64,000 nt of DNA from Mechercharimyces sp. CAU 1602 (GTDB lineage Bacteria; Bacillota; Bacilli; Thermoactinomycetales; JANTPT01), in assembly GCF_024753565.1 (NCBI RefSeq), contig NZ_JANTPT010000004.1:95132-159131 (forward strand). Direction: 5' to 3'. Numbering within the stretch: position 1 is the stretch's first letter; every line of letters begins with the position of its first letter. The position numbers and the translations under genes were made by a program. Shown here piece after piece: positions 1 through 9,511 of this stretch. The notes under the pieces were generated by a model. The model ran no database searches, was not told where the DNA came from, and worked only from the letters and a program-made list of their open reading frames with translations.

Positions 1-206
1 GACAAGAGAGTATCAGGAAGCCTCCACCGCTAAAAAAAGCGCAAGAGAGCTCTCTTAAACGGGATTCGATCGAAGTTGAAGATCCATTCGGGTACAACGC
101 ACACGAAGATTATAGTGATCCCTTTGACCGCGAATCTTCTATGAGTCAAGAAAAACGGAAAGTTGCCTTACGTGGACTGCACAGTCTGATCAATAATTTG
201 GGTTAA
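1..206 (+). CDS. C-terminal end of an unidentified protein (partial)
   Basis: An open frame enters at the left edge (codons in phase from base 3) and ends with TAA at 204-206, giving about 67 residues. The tail is charged and proline-rich, then acidic and aromatic, and ends in a short amphipathic segment (RGLHSLINNLG). I do not recognise the family. It runs towards rsmG and shares a bidirectional terminator with it. In Bacillus subtilis the neighbour of rsmG is noc on the same strand as rsmG, so this opposite-strand gene is a departure from that order. Its start lies outside the window. Confidence 0.55.
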   Translation, partial: QESIRKPPPLKKAQESSLKRDSIEVEDPFGYNAHEDYSDPFDRESSMSQEKRKVALRGLHSLINNLG

Positions 207-220
207 TCTCAAACAAAAAA

Positions 221-255
221 TAGAAACGATGGAGCTAATTACTCCATCGTTTCTA
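221..255. terminator. Bidirectional terminator between the partial gene and rsmG
   Basis: A perfect 14-bp stem (221-234 with 242-255, TAGAAACGATGGAG arm) with a 7-nt loop, with A-rich sequence on the left side and T-rich on the right. It sits between two convergent stop codons and can serve both strands. Confidence 0.85.
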
Positions 256-256
256 T

Positions 257-979
257 TTACAACGGCTGTTTTGCTGGAATACCTGGACGGCGAGGATATT
301 TTCTCGGCGTCGTCCTTTTTTTATCCACAATCACAAAGTATCGTAAACCTTGATCCTGCGGAAGCGATAATGACACTAATTCCGGTTTTCCCCCGCCTAA
401 CTTTTCCACAGCCTCTGTGGATGACTGTAGCTCTTCCTCCCCTTTAGGGCCTTTTAATGCCACAAACTTTCCTCCCGGTCTTACAAAAGGAAGACAATAC
501 TCAGCAAGCACATTTAGCTTGGCGACTGCCCGTGCAGTAGCTACATCAAATTGTGAACGCAAGTGAGGGGCACGCCCTAAGTCTTCCGCACGTCCATGAA
601 CACATTCCACCTGCTCTAAACCCAATTCATCCACCACGGTTTGCAGAAAACCAATCCGCTTGTTTAGTGAATCCACCAGACATAAGCGGAGATGGGGGAA
701 AGCAATTTTGAGCGGAATCCCTGGAAAGCCCGCGCCTGTACCTATATCGATCAATGAAGTCAAAGAAGGGAGGGACACAACGTTAGCCAGTGCTAGCGAA
801 TCATAAAAATGCTTCAGATATACTTCAGCTTCTTCTGTGATAGCAGTTAAATTAAAGTGCTTATTCGTTTCTACCAGTAGTTGATAATAGAGATGAAATT
901 GTTGAAGTTGTTCTTCCGTCAGAGTGAGTCCGAGTGCTGACGAGGTCGACTCCGCTAACCAGTGTTGATGCTCTGCCAT
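257..979 (-). CDS. rsmG: 16S rRNA (guanine-527 N7) methyltransferase RsmG (GidB)
   Basis: 240 residues, close to the usual length of about 239. Methylates N7 of G527 of 16S rRNA using S-adenosylmethionine. The SAM-binding Rossmann motif is clear (IDIGTGAGFPGIPLKIA, about residues 76-92), followed by the acidic strand LVDSLNKR and the ATARAVA segment typical of the family. The ATG at 979 is chosen because GAGGAGGG lies 6 nt upstream and the protein then begins MAEHQHW; an in-frame start 18 nt earlier lacks such a site. Last gene of the leftward mnmE-mnmG-rsmG series, 14 nt after mnmG. Loss of this enzyme gives low-level streptomycin resistance in other bacteria. Confidence 0.95.
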   Translation of the reverse strand: MAEHQHWLAESTSSALGLTLTEEQLQQFHLYYQLLVETNKHFNLTAITEEAEVYLKHFYDSLALANVVSLPSLTSLIDIGTGAGFPGIPLKIAFPHLRLCLVDSLNKRIGFLQTVVDELGLEQVECVHGRAEDLGRAPHLRSQFDVATARAVAKLNVLAEYCLPFVRPGGKFVALKGPKGEEELQSSTEAVEKLGGGKPELVSLSLPQDQGLRYFVIVDKKRTTPRKYPRRPGIPAKQPL

Positions 980-993
980 CGACCGCCCTCCTC

Positions 994-2871
994 TCAATTT
1001 TTCGCAAATGATTTTCCACCTTGTTCGATGTGAACCAAGAGAATCGAGATATCAGCAGGGTTTACACCTGAAATACGCGCCGCCTGTCCAAAAGATAATG
1101 GACGTACCTGCTCCAACTTTTCGCGTGCTTCAGAGGAGATACCATGGATATTGTGATAATCAACCCATGCGGGAATGCGCTTTTCTTCCATCCTTTTCAT
1201 TTTCTCCACTTGTTGTAGCGATTTCTTTATATAGCCCTCATACTTTAATTGAATCTCCACTTGCTCAGCTACCTCTGCGTCCATCTTTTCTGGAGCTGGA
1301 GACAAAGTAGCAATATTTTCATAGTGTAACTCCGGTCGCCGTAAGAGATTGGCTAGTTCAGTCGCTTGCGAAATCGGACTGGAGCCTCGATCTTCTAGTA
1401 ATCGGTTCACTTCCGTACTCGGTTTGATAATTGTACGCCGTAAGCGCTCGATCTCCATCTCTACCTGGGCACGCTTTTTAGTAAACCTCTGATGACGTGC
1501 TTGTGGAATCAAACCTATCTCATATCCAATATCCGTTAGTCTCATATCTGCATTATCGTGGCGTAACAAGAGTCGATATTCTGCTCTCGAGGTAAGAAGA
1601 CGATATGGTTCATTCGTTCCCTTCGTAACCAAATCGTCGATCATTACCCCAATATACCCTTGTGAACGATCTAAGATAACTGGATCTTTCCCTTGTACTT
1701 TCCGGACGGCATTAATCCCTGCCATTAAGCCTTGACCAGCAGCTTCTTCGTATCCAGAGGTACCATTGATTTGTCCAGCAGTAAATAAGTTGGGTAGATG
1801 TTTTGTCTCTAAGCTCGGCCATAACTGCGTTGGTACAACCGCATCGTACTCAATCGCATAACCAGTACGCATCATTTGTACCTCTTCCATTCCTTTCATA
1901 GACCGAAGCATCATCAACTGCACATCTTCTGGCAAACTTGTCGACAATCCTTGTACATAAATTTCATCCGTATTTCTACCCTCAGGCTCCAAGAAGACCT
2001 GGTGGCGATTTTTATCGGCAAAACGAACAATTTTATCTTCAATAGATGGACAGTAACGCGGTCCTGTTCCCTCGATTACCCCTGAATACATAGGGGCACG
2101 ATGGAGATTGGCCTGAATGGTTTCATGGGTTTGTTCATTGGTATAGGTAAGCCAACACGGAAGTTGATCTGTAATATATTCCGTCGTTTCATAGGAAAAA
2201 GCGCGTGGCACCTCATCACCCGGTTGAATTTCCATCTCACTCGTATCTATAGTATGTGCATGTACACGCGGCGGAGTTCCTGTTTTAAAACGAACCAAGT
2301 CAAAGCCGAGAGTTTCCAGATGCTCAGATAAACGGATCGAAGGCTGTTGGTTATTAGGCCCGCTTTCATATGCCAAGTCCCCAATAATCACCTTGCCTCG
2401 CAAATAGGTGCCCGTCGTTAAGATGACCGCTTTCGACTCATAGCGAGTACCTGTGCGTGTCACTACTCCACGGCACTCTCCGTTTTCCACAATCAACTCT
2501 TCCACCATGTTTTGTTGCATGATGACATTAGGCTCTTGTTCCAAAGCGCGTTTCATCTCTTGTTGATATAACACTTTATCCGCCTGCGCTCGCAGTGCAT
2601 ATACAGCAGGTCCTTTTCCAGTATTTAGCATCCGCATCTGGATATGAGTTTTATCAATCGTACGGGCCATCTGTCCGCCTAACGCATCTATTTCACGCAC
2701 AACATGTCCTTTAGCAGGTCCACCCACAGAAGGATTACACGGCATAAAAGCAATCATGTCTAAACTCAGAGTGAGCAATAGTGTAGAAGAACCCATACGG
2801 GCGGAAGCCAAGGCAGCCTCACAACCTGCATGACCCGCACCAATTACAATCACATCGTATTTTGTTTCCAT
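994..2871 (-). CDS. mnmG: tRNA uridine-34 carboxymethylaminomethyl modification enzyme MnmG (GidA)
   Basis: 625 residues, standard family length. FAD-dependent partner of MnmE that installs (carboxymethyl)aminomethyl groups on wobble uridine 34 of certain tRNAs in the cytosol. The N-terminal dinucleotide-binding motif [16 protein letters not shown] is at about residues 6-21, the MnmG signature [22 protein letters not shown] follows at about 45-66, and a second signature [16 protein letters not shown] lies near residue 370. The ATG at 2871 is preceded by AGGAGGAAGTAAG, which decides against an in-frame start 30 nt upstream. mnmE ends 14 nt upstream and rsmG starts 14 nt downstream, so the three are very likely cotranscribed. 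Confidence 0.97.
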   Translation of the reverse strand: METKYDVIVIGAGHAGCEAALASARMGSSTLLLTLSLDMIAFMPCNPSVGGPAKGHVVREIDALGGQMARTIDKTHIQMRMLNTGKGPAVYALRAQADKVLYQQEMKRALEQEPNVIMQQNMVEELIVENGECRGVVTRTGTRYESKAVILTTGTYLRGKVIIGDLAYESGPNNQQPSIRLSEHLETLGFDLVRFKTGTPPRVHAHTIDTSEMEIQPGDEVPRAFSYETTEYITDQLPCWLTYTNEQTHETIQANLHRAPMYSGVIEGTGPRYCPSIEDKIVRFADKNRHQVFLEPEGRNTDEIYVQGLSTSLPEDVQLMMLRSMKGMEEVQMMRTGYAIEYDAVVPTQLWPSLETKHLPNLFTAGQINGTSGYEEAAGQGLMAGINAVRKVQGKDPVILDRSQGYIGVMIDDLVTKGTNEPYRLLTSRAEYRLLLRHDNADMRLTDIGYEIGLIPQARHQRFTKKRAQVEMEIERLRRTIIKPSTEVNRLLEDRGSSPISQATELANLLRRPELHYENIATLSPAPEKMDAEVAEQVEIQLKYEGYIKKSLQQVEKMKRMEEKRIPAWVDYHNIHGISSEAREKLEQVRPLSFGQAARISGVNPADISILLVHIEQGGKSFAKN

Positions 2872-2885
2872 CTTACTTCCTCCTC

Positions 2886-4262
2886 TCACTTCCCTAGACA
2901 AAATTGGGAAAAGATTTGATCGATCAAATCCTCTGATACAGCCTCACCAATGATTTCACCTAAAGACTGCCATGCATCTTTTAGGTCAATCTCCACCATA
3001 TCTAAGGGGACTTGTAACGAGATGCCCTCCAATGCTTCATTCAATTGCTTATCTGCTTGCTCCAATAAATGAATATGACGTGTATTGCTCACATCAGCCA
3101 AATCAGGCGCATCCACACTTCCTTGGAAAAAGAGCAATGCGATCGCTTCTTCCAACTGGTCAATCCCCTGTTCCGCTTTAAGAGAAGTAGTGATAAGGGG
3201 AGTATCACCTATCAATTTTTGCACCTCAGTCAAGTTTAATACGGGTGAAAGATCAGCTTTATTAACAATCACTATCGCTGTACGATCATCGATCTGGCGT
3301 AAGAGCTGGCGATCTTCTTCTGCCAACGGTTCTGCCATATTTAACACAAGCAGCATCAGATCTGCCTCTGCCAATGCCTTATGAGAGCGCTCTACTCCAA
3401 TTCGCTCCACCACGTCCTCAGTATCACGTATTCCAGCTGTATCAACTAGACGTAGCGGGATCCCTCGAATATTTACATACTCCTCAATCACATCGCGCGT
3501 CGTACCTGGAATATCTGTTACTATCGCTTTATTTTCATGAATTAAAGCATTTAGTAATGAGGATTTTCCTACATTGGGCCTACCGACAATCGCAGTAGAA
3601 ATTCCTTCACGCAATATTTTTCCTTGACGTGCACTCGTAAGTAAGCTTTTTACCTCCCGCTGCACTTCTTGTAGGTTTTGTTGCAAAAGCTGACTTGTCA
3701 TCTCCTCAGCATCATATTCGGGATAATCTACATTCACTGCTAGGTGAGCAAGTGTCTCTACAATTTTGTTGCGCAACTGTTGAATCTTTTGCGATAATCG
3801 TCCTTCCGCTTGCCGCAGAGCTACACGTGCCGCACGATCTGTTTTTGAGCGAATCAGATCAATAACTGCTTCTGCTTGGGATAAGTCGATACGTCCATTA
3901 AGAAAAGCACGTTTGGTAAATTCACCTGGTTCCGCTAAACGAATCCCAGCAGCTAATAAAGCCTCCAGTGTTTTTTGTGTGGGAATCGTTCCTCCATGAC
4001 AACTTACCTCCACTACATCCTCTCGTGTAAAAGTACGTGGAGCCCGCATCACAGTTACCAACACTTCATCGATCCGCTCTCCTCGCTCCGGATGATGTAT
4101 ATAACCATAATGAACGGTATGCGTCTTGCTTTCAGCCAGCGGAGTCCGTCCGCGGAAGACACGATCGGCAAACGGTATCGCTTCTGGTCCACTAATCCGA
4201 ATCACCGCGATCCCTGCTTCACCCATCGCTGTTGCCACTGCTACAATCGTATCTTGTTCCAT
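2886..4262 (-). CDS. mnmE: tRNA modification GTPase MnmE (TrmE)
   Basis: 458 residues, the usual length. GTPase that works with MnmG on wobble uridine. It has the N-terminal folate-binding domain (about 1-118), a helical domain, and the inserted G domain with P-loop [14 protein letters not shown] (about 224-237), switch [14 protein letters not shown] and NKAD motifs. The C-terminus is FSQFCLGK, keeping the catalytic C-[LIV]-G-K Cys. The ATG at 4262 follows GGAGGTGACG; the longer frame to 4355 runs through the upstream terminator and is not used. In B. subtilis jag lies between yidC and mnmE; here there are only 139 nt and no jag. Confidence 0.97.
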   Translation of the reverse strand: MEQDTIVAVATAMGEAGIAVIRISGPEAIPFADRVFRGRTPLAESKTHTVHYGYIHHPERGERIDEVLVTVMRAPRTFTREDVVEVSCHGGTIPTQKTLEALLAAGIRLAEPGEFTKRAFLNGRIDLSQAEAVIDLIRSKTDRAARVALRQAEGRLSQKIQQLRNKIVETLAHLAVNVDYPEYDAEEMTSQLLQQNLQEVQREVKSLLTSARQGKILREGISTAIVGRPNVGKSSLLNALIHENKAIVTDIPGTTRDVIEEYVNIRGIPLRLVDTAGIRDTEDVVERIGVERSHKALAEADLMLLVLNMAEPLAEEDRQLLRQIDDRTAIVIVNKADLSPVLNLTEVQKLIGDTPLITTSLKAEQGIDQLEEAIALLFFQGSVDAPDLADVSNTRHIHLLEQADKQLNEALEGISLQVPLDMVEIDLKDAWQSLGEIIGEAVSEDLIDQIFSQFCLGK

Positions 4263-4320
4263 ACCGTCACCTCCATCCACGTTCGATCTCGATCGCTTTA
4301 TTTTATCATAAACCCTTATA

Positions 4321-4350
4321 TAAACGAAAAACTCCCCTAAGGAGAGTTTT
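4321..4350 (-). terminator. Terminator after yidC
   Basis: On the minus strand AAAACTCTCC pairs with GGGGAGTTTT around a 3-nt loop (one G-U), then TTTTTCGTTT. It lies 52 nt past the yidC stop, upstream of mnmE, and separates rnpA-yidD-yidC from mnmE-mnmG-rsmG. Confidence 0.7.
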
Positions 4351-4401
4351 TTCATCCATTCTTTTCACTTTCAATCTCTCTGGTTCTTTACTGAGCAGCT
4401 A

Positions 4402-5145
4402 TTATTTCGCTGGTGCCTCGCTTTTCTTTGCCTTAAACTTGTCCCCCAAGATTGCATATTGAACCATGGTAAACAGGTTACTAATCACCCAGTACACGGA
4501 AAGGGCAGATGGGAAATTGAAAGCGAGAACAAAAATCATAATTGGCATGATCCACAAAAAGAGACGTGTCTGTGGATTATCTCCCATTCCCATAACAATC
4601 GACTGTAAGAACGTTGTCACCGCTGCAAGCAAAGGGAAGATATAATAAGGATCTGCGCTTCCTAACTCCAACCAAAGAAAATTGGCTTCAAAAATATGCT
4701 CGTTCCGCATGATAGCCTGATAGAAAGCAATTAAAATCGGCATTTGCACCAAGAGAGGCAAACACCCTGCCATTGGGTTTACATTATGTTTTTGGAACAA
4801 CTTCATCGTTTCTTGCTGCATTTTCTGTTGATCATTCTTATACTTCTCTCTTAGCTTCTGCATCTCAGGCTGGATTTTTTGCATCGCCTTTGAACTCTTC
4901 ATCTGTTTCAACGTCAGTGGTAAGAGGAAGAAACGAATAATAATGGTTAACACAATAATAGAGTAACCATAATTGCCTAGAAACTCTTTAAACCAATCGA
5001 GCGCGTCAGAAAGAGGGGCAACAAAATACTTGTCCCAAAAACTATTATCAGCATCGATTGGGCTTACAGTCCCAGGACTACATCCGGTAACCATCAGCAC
5101 GCCCACAATGAGCATGAGGATTACGATTAAGCGTCGACGGTGCAC
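4402..5145 (-). CDS. yidC: Membrane protein insertase YidC/SpoIIIJ (lipoprotein form)
   Basis: 247 residues; inserts proteins into the membrane with or without SecYEG, and the SpoIIIJ paralogue is needed in sporulation. A signal peptide ends in lipobox VTGC (Cys about residue 22). Five membrane segments follow: near SIIVLTIIIRFFLLPLTL, which carries the conserved pore Arg, then CLPLLVQMPILIAFYQAI, YYIFPLLAAVTTFLQSI and a C-terminal pair. The basic loop QKIQPEMQKLREKYKND is the cytosolic hairpin. I choose GTG at 5145 because AGGAGG lies 9 nt upstream and the signal peptide is then of normal length; an ATG at 5178 is 11 codons longer and has no good ribosome site. Cotranscribed with rnpA and yidD. 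Confidence 0.93.
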   Translation of the reverse strand: MHRRRLIVILMLIVGVLMVTGCSPGTVSPIDADNSFWDKYFVAPLSDALDWFKEFLGNYGYSIIVLTIIIRFFLLPLTLKQMKSSKAMQKIQPEMQKLREKYKNDQQKMQQETMKLFQKHNVNPMAGCLPLLVQMPILIAFYQAIMRNEHIFEANFLWLELGSADPYYIFPLLAAVTTFLQSIVMGMGDNPQTRLFLWIMPIMIFVLAFNFPSALSVYWVISNLFTMVQYAILGDKFKAKKSEAPAK

Positions 5146-5199
5146 AAGAAGACGCCTCCTTTTTATTTCAAACATCAAATCTATTTACTACATAAAAGA

Positions 5200-5409
5200 T
5201 TAAGGGACTGGATCATGCCCACCTGGATGAAAGGGATGACACTTTAAGATGCGCTTCACCGTCAACCATCCCCCATGGAGAAATCCGTAACGCGTGATCG
5301 CATCGATTCCGTATTGCGAACAGGTAGGATAAAAACGACAGGTAGGAGGGGTTAAAGGAGAAAGGAAGGTGCGATAAAAATGTATGAGCAGGAGAGAGAG
5401 TCGCTTCAT
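5200..5409 (-). CDS. yidD: Membrane protein insertion efficiency factor YidD
   Basis: 69 residues. Small peripheral membrane protein found beside rnpA and yidC and thought to help YidC-dependent insertion. The family core is plain: [20 protein letters not shown], then [19 protein letters not shown] and [17 protein letters not shown], with three conserved Cys. The ATG at 5409 overlaps the rnpA stop as ATGA, with GAAGGAGAA 8-10 nt upstream, so translation is likely coupled to rnpA. In B. subtilis yidD is not in this operon; the rnpA-yidD-yidC order seen here is the common bacterial one. Confidence 0.93.
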   Translation of the reverse strand: MKRLSLLLIHFYRTFLSPLTPPTCRFYPTCSQYGIDAITRYGFLHGGWLTVKRILKCHPFHPGGHDPVP

Positions 5410-5765
5410 AAGATAGAATTCTCCTTCTTCGACCACATCCCAGCTTTACGGAAAACATGACGCAAGCTTGCTTGAACCTCTTTATAGTCCATAGAAGCAG
5501 CGGGATTACGAGCAATAATAACGATATCAGTATTCTTGGGCAAATCAGGTGCCCAATCCCGCACAACCTCTTTTACCAAGCGCTTAATGCGATTACGCGT
5601 CACTGCATTTCCCACTTTGCGGCTTACGGAAATCCCAACACGAATGGTTCCTACTTCACTCCGCTTCGCCCGATATACCACAAACTGACGATTGGCAACA
5701 GATGACCCCGTACGGAATACCTTGCGAAAGTCATTGCGCCTTTTTAAACGATACTCCGTTTGCAC
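5406..5765 (-). CDS. rnpA: Ribonuclease P protein component
   Basis: 119 residues. Basic protein subunit of RNase P, which matures the 5' ends of tRNAs together with the RNA subunit. Family hallmarks are [14 protein letters not shown] at the N-terminus, the RNR motif [15 protein letters not shown] (about residues 55-69) and [11 protein letters not shown]. It begins with GTG at 5765, with AAGGGGG 9 nt upstream. Its stop overlaps the yidD start by ATGA. It follows rpmH after a terminator hairpin, so part of its transcription may be read-through from the rpmH promoter. Confidence 0.95.
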   Translation of the reverse strand: MQTEYRLKRRNDFRKVFRTGSSVANRQFVVYRAKRSEVGTIRVGISVSRKVGNAVTRNRIKRLVKEVVRDWAPDLPKNTDIVIIARNPAASMDYKEVQASLRHVFRKAGMWSKKENSIL

Positions 5766-5856
5766 CTGTTACTGCCCCCTTCCAGCCACACCTTGATCCC
5801 TTCCAGTATAGGACAATCAACACTCTTTTTAAACGGGCCATTTTTTCTTCTCAATA

Positions 5857-5890
5857 GGAAAAAAAGGCCACCTGAAACAGTGTGGCCTTA
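5857..5890 (-). terminator. Terminator/attenuator between rpmH and rnpA
   Basis: On the minus strand AAGGCCAC (5889-5882) pairs with GTGGCCTT (5871-5864) and is followed by seven T. It begins 4 nt after the rpmH stop and would reduce read-through into rnpA, giving more L34 than RNase P protein. Confidence 0.85.
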
Positions 5891-5892
5891 TC

Positions 5893-6027
5893 TTATGCAG
5901 ACAATACTTTTCTGCCTTTACGACGACGGTTGCTGAGGACTTTGCGACCATTTTTGGTGCTCATCCGCTTGCGGAAACCGTGTACGTTTTTGCGCTTACG
6001 ATTACTCGGTTGGAATGTACGTTTCAT
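5893..6027 (-). CDS. rpmH: 50S ribosomal protein L34
   Basis: 44 residues, too short for most gene finders, read directly from the minus strand. The sequence starts [18 protein letters not shown] and ends [10 protein letters not shown], which is L34 throughout. The strongest ribosome site AAAGGAGG is about 45 nt upstream of the ATG; between them lies an inverted repeat (CCTGGC, 19 nt, GCCAGG) that could fold and bring AAAGGAGG closer, and the weaker GGAG within the loop may also serve. A consensus promoter at 6122-6151 drives it. It marks the left border of oriC as in most Bacillota. Confidence 0.97.
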   Translation of the reverse strand: MKRTFQPSNRKRKNVHGFRKRMSTKNGRKVLSNRRRKGRKVLSA

Positions 6028-6121
6028 TTCGCGGTACCTGGCCTCTCCATTGTGGAACGGTGCCAGGGTTCCTCCTTTCTATCCCGACAAACTTCTGCCT
6101 TTAACAATTAGACTACAGACC

Positions 6122-6151
6122 ATTATATCGACCCTAAAAAGGGATTGTCAA
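6122..6151 (-). promoter_or_regulatory. rpmH promoter
   Basis: Minus strand TTGACA (6151-6146), 18-nt spacer, TATAAT (6127-6122): both hexamers match consensus. The leader to the rpmH start is about 90 nt. Confidence 0.85.
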
Positions 6152-6160
6152 GGAAGCTTG

Positions 6161-6511
6161 ATTTCCAACTTATCCACATGTGGAAAAAACCCGGTTTTTA
6201 CTCATCCACATCCTATTCAGATGTTATCCACATATTATCCCCCTGTGGATTCTTTCATCCACACCCATGTGAACTGTGGATAAGTCTATGCGTTCCCATT
6301 GTCAACAGCACGAGAATCTGATATCCTATTGATGCTTTTCCATGTGAATAACTGGTGAGGCAGGTTAGACTTATCCACAGCTTGTGGATAAGTCTAACCT
6401 GGCTTATGCACAGCTGTGTACGGGTTTTTTCCTTATTGGTTGTGGATACTGTGGATAACTTCTTTACTATCCGAGAAACTGTACTCTAGTCCGTCTACAT
6501 TCTGTGGATGA
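6161..6511. other. oriC: oriC, DnaA-box cluster upstream of dnaA
   Basis: Six perfect TTATCCACA boxes: 6170-6178 (+), 6224-6232 (+), 6275-6283 (-), 6371-6379 (+), 6383-6391 (-), 6450-6458 (-). Two TTATNCACA variants are at 6343-6351 (-) and 6404-6412 (+). One-mismatch boxes are at 6202-6210, 6244-6252, 6255-6263, 6441-6449 and 6503-6511. This is the upstream half of a bipartite Bacillus-type origin; the dnaA promoter must lie within it, so autoregulation by DnaA is expected. No gene is seen between rpmH and dnaA. Confidence 0.93.
6361..6401. repeat. Perfect palindrome containing two head-to-head DnaA boxes
   Basis: Arms 6361-6379 and 6383-6401 are exact inverted copies (19 bp) around the 3-nt spacer GCT. 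Each arm carries a perfect DnaA box plus ten further bases (CAGGTTAGAC on the left), so the symmetry extends well beyond the boxes. Confidence 0.95.
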
Positions 6512-6553
6512 AAAAGAGGATAAATAAATGATTATCTTGAAGGGGGGTTTGAA

Positions 6554-7900
6554 ATGAACATGCATTACCAAGAATTGTGGTCCCAAGTATTAAAACGGAT
6601 CCAAAAAAAGCTGAGTAAACCTAGTTACGAAACATGGGTAAAAGCTACTGAAGCGATTGAATATCGCGATCAAACCCTAACAATCGCCGCACCAAATGAT
6701 TTTGTGCGCAACTGGCTCAGCAATAACTATGCGGATCTTTTTCGTGAAACGTTACAAGAAGCGACCGGTTCGGTCATCGGTGTTCATTTTATTACCATGA
6801 CGCAGGCAGAAGAAGAAGAGGTAGTTGAAGCCCCTAAGCCCCCGTCCCCCCCAGTCCATAAAGAGGAAGAGCAAGTTTCAAGTTTGCTCAATGAACGCTA
6901 TACCTTTGATACATTTGTAATCGGGTCTGGCAACCGCTTTGCCCATGCTGCATCGCTAGCTGTAGCGGAATCTCCAGCCAAAGCATATAATCCTTTCTTT
7001 ATATATGGCGGCGTAGGACTGGGAAAAACGCACTTAATGCATGCGATCGGACATTATGTAGAGCAGCACACACCTAGCTCACGGGTGGTCTACTTGTCAT
7101 CTGAAAAATTTACAAATGAATTTATTAACTCGATTCGAGATAATAAAACGGTCGACTTTCGCAATAAATATCGCAATGTGGATATCTTATTGATCGACGA
7201 CATTCAGTTCTTAGCAGGAAAAGAACAAACACAAGAGGAATTTTTCCATACTTTTAACGCCTTACATGAAGAGCGCAAACAGATCATCATATCAAGCGAC
7301 CGACCGCCTAAGGAGATTCCTACCTTGGAGGATCGGCTACGCTCCCGCTTTGAGTGGGGCTTAATCACAGATATTCAACCACCTGATTTGGAAACCCGGA
7401 TCGCTATTCTGCGCAAAAAAGCAATTGCTGATAATTTGGATACCCCAAGTGATGTGATGGCTTACATCGCCACCCGTATCGATACCAATATTCGCGAACT
7501 TGAAGGAGCTCTCATTCGAGTAGTCGCTTATTCCGCTCTTATGAATCAACCGATTTCAACCGATTTAGCCCGTGAAGCACTAAAAGATATTGTGGCTGAC
7601 TCAGGGCCTAAACAAATCGGCATTCTCGATATCCAACGTGCAGTATGCCATACCTTTAAGCTACGCATTGAGGATTTAAAATCAAAAAAGCGAACCAAAA
7701 GTGTCGCCTATCCTCGACAGATTGCGATGTACCTATCGCGAGAAATGACAGGACACTCTCTACCCAAGATTGGCCATGAGTTTGGGGGACGTGATCATAC
7801 AACTGTGATTCATGCACATGAAAAAATATCCAAACGACAGAAAGAAGACCGTGAACTTCAACAAACTATCCAAGATATAAAAAAGCAACTCACCGGTTAA
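6554..7900 (+). CDS. dnaA: Chromosomal replication initiator DnaA
   Basis: 448 residues (B. subtilis 446). Binds DnaA boxes and melts the origin. Domain I is at residues 1-80 (starts [20 protein letters not shown]), a Glu/Pro-rich linker domain II at about 82-110, the AAA+ domain III with Walker [12 protein letters not shown] (about 156-166) and Walker [16 protein letters not shown], and domain IV with the box-binding signature [16 protein letters not shown] near residue 415. The ATG is preceded by GAAGGGGGG. It lies between the two DnaA-box clusters. Confidence 0.98.
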   Translation: MNMHYQELWSQVLKRIQKKLSKPSYETWVKATEAIEYRDQTLTIAAPNDFVRNWLSNNYADLFRETLQEATGSVIGVHFITMTQAEEEEVVEAPKPPSPPVHKEEEQVSSLLNERYTFDTFVIGSGNRFAHAASLAVAESPAKAYNPFFIYGGVGLGKTHLMHAIGHYVEQHTPSSRVVYLSSEKFTNEFINSIRDNKTVDFRNKYRNVDILLIDDIQFLAGKEQTQEEFFHTFNALHEERKQIIISSDRPPKEIPTLEDRLRSRFEWGLITDIQPPDLETRIAILRKKAIADNLDTPSDVMAYIATRIDTNIRELEGALIRVVAYSALMNQPISTDLAREALKDIVADSGPKQIGILDIQRAVCHTFKLRIEDLKSKKRTKSVAYPRQIAMYLSREMTGHSLPKIGHEFGGRDHTTVIHAHEKISKRQKEDRELQQTIQDIKKQLTG

Positions 7901-8320
7901 TCCCCAGCAGTTGTGGATGGTGTGGATAAGGTATACCCACTTATGCACACCTTTGTCCACATCACTTTCCTCCTATATAATCAGCGTTCGACACATTTAT
8001 ACACATATCCACAGTCCCTATTACTATGACGACGAAAAAGATTAAAGTAATAATATATGAGAGCCGTTTTGCATATATGCTTATTCATTCTAATTTTTTT
8101 TACTCCCCATCTCCCCCTACATATGATTTAACTTTCACCAATCCACGCTAGAAAAATACGAGCGTACACGGTATGCTAGGATTATTCGTCAATCTTATTT
8201 ATTTTTCTCACTTTCACATCCATTCAATTTAACTTTTACTTACCTGTGGACAAATAAAAAACATAGATCTTTTTCTCCACAAGTGATAGAATAATTTTTC
8301 GTCAATAAGGGAGGATCTCG
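7901..8320. other. oriC: oriC, downstream DnaA boxes and AT-rich unwinding region
   Basis: Between dnaA and dnaN: a perfect box at 7921-7929 (-), TTATGCACA at 7941-7949, TTATACACA at 7997-8005, and one-mismatch boxes at 7912-7920, 7953-7961, 8005-8013 and 8245-8253. Bases from about 8035 to 8300 are strongly AT-rich and are the likely DNA-unwinding element. The dnaN promoter should be near 8250-8300. No gene is seen in this 420-nt stretch. Confidence 0.88.
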
Positions 8321-9457
8321 ATGAAATTTCGTATAGCACGGTCAACCTTCATGGAAGCCGTTTCTCAAGTATCAAAAGCTGTTTCGCAAAAAACAACCAT
8401 CCCCATTTTGACAGGGATTAAAATTACCGCTGATGAAAGCGGCCTTACTTTAACTGGAAGTAATTCGGATCTAACCATCCAAGTATTTATCAAAAAAAGA
8501 AAAGATGATAAAGAACAGGTACTTGTGGATAAAATAGGTAATGTGGTATTGCCGGGGAAAATATTTGGCGATATTATACGAAAGCTACCTGGAGAAGAAG
8601 TTGAGGTGGAAGTAGGAGAGCGCTTCCTTACCTCGATCAGATCCCAACAATCTCAATTTCAACTAAAGGGTCTAGATGCGGACGAATATCCTCATCTACC
8701 AGAACTACATGATGATCAAATGTTTAGCTTCCCAGCTGATCTCCTCAAAACGATGATTCGACAAACAGGTTTTGCTGCGGCAACCTCAGAAGCACGTGGA
8801 ATTTTAACCGGCGTTTTGTGGCAGTTGAGCGAGGGAAACCTTACCTTTGTCGCAACGGATAGCCATCGCCTGTCTAAACGAAATGCTCAAGTGGAGTCAC
8901 CAGCAGAGCTTACTTTATCCAATGTCGTTGTTCCGGGTAAAAGCATGACCGAATTGGCTAAAATCTTAGCTGATCAAGAAGGTTGGGTGGATGTGATTGT
9001 TTCAGAGAATCAAATCTTACTTAAAGCTGGGACCATCTTATTCTTTTCTCGTCTGTTAGAAGGTAACTATCCTGATACCAACCGAGTGATTCCTAGTGGT
9101 GGAAAAACAGAAGTTACTGCTGCTACCAAAGAGCTATTACATTCTGTTGAACGGGCGGCACTTATCAGCCGTGATGGGCGCGATAATGTGATAAAATGGA
9201 CGATAAAAGAGAATGGGTCTATTCAAGTTCAATCAGACGATAAAGAGATTGGAAGCGTTTCGGAGGAAGTTCCGGCTACGGTGACAGGGGAAGAGATGAC
9301 GATTGCCTTTAACGCTTACTATATGATGGAATCACTGCGAACGATCGAAAGTGATTCGATTCGTATATTATGTACAGGGATGATGACACCATTTTTAATC
9401 CAACCCGCAGATCGTGATGATGCGCTTCATCTGATCGTTCCCATTCGTACCCGGTAA
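8321..9457 (+). CDS. dnaN: DNA polymerase III beta sliding clamp
   Basis: 378 residues, exactly the B. subtilis length. Ring-shaped dimer that tethers the replicative polymerase to DNA. Three clamp domains are visible in order; the family segments include TIPILTGIKI near the N-terminus, FAAATSEARGILTGVLW and TFVATDSHRLS in the middle domain, and a C-terminus DDALHLIVPIRTR. The start has AGGGAGG 6-7 nt upstream. A perfect DnaA-box sequence occurs inside the gene at 8524-8532. Confidence 0.98.
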   Translation: MKFRIARSTFMEAVSQVSKAVSQKTTIPILTGIKITADESGLTLTGSNSDLTIQVFIKKRKDDKEQVLVDKIGNVVLPGKIFGDIIRKLPGEEVEVEVGERFLTSIRSQQSQFQLKGLDADEYPHLPELHDDQMFSFPADLLKTMIRQTGFAAATSEARGILTGVLWQLSEGNLTFVATDSHRLSKRNAQVESPAELTLSNVVVPGKSMTELAKILADQEGWVDVIVSENQILLKAGTILFFSRLLEGNYPDTNRVIPSGGKTEVTAATKELLHSVERAALISRDGRDNVIKWTIKENGSIQVQSDDKEIGSVSEEVPATVTGEEMTIAFNAYYMMESLRTIESDSIRILCTGMMTPFLIQPADRDDALHLIVPIRTR

Positions 9458-9511
9458 CATAAATTATATAGAGCAGAAAGTAGATCTGTTTTTAAGTAGA
9501 GGAGGAGACGT

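Noticed and set aside
2872..2901. Longer N-termini for mnmG, mnmE, rsmG and several other genes
   Set aside because: The shorter starts have well-placed ribosome sites and match the family N-termini; the extensions lie over ribosome sites or terminators.
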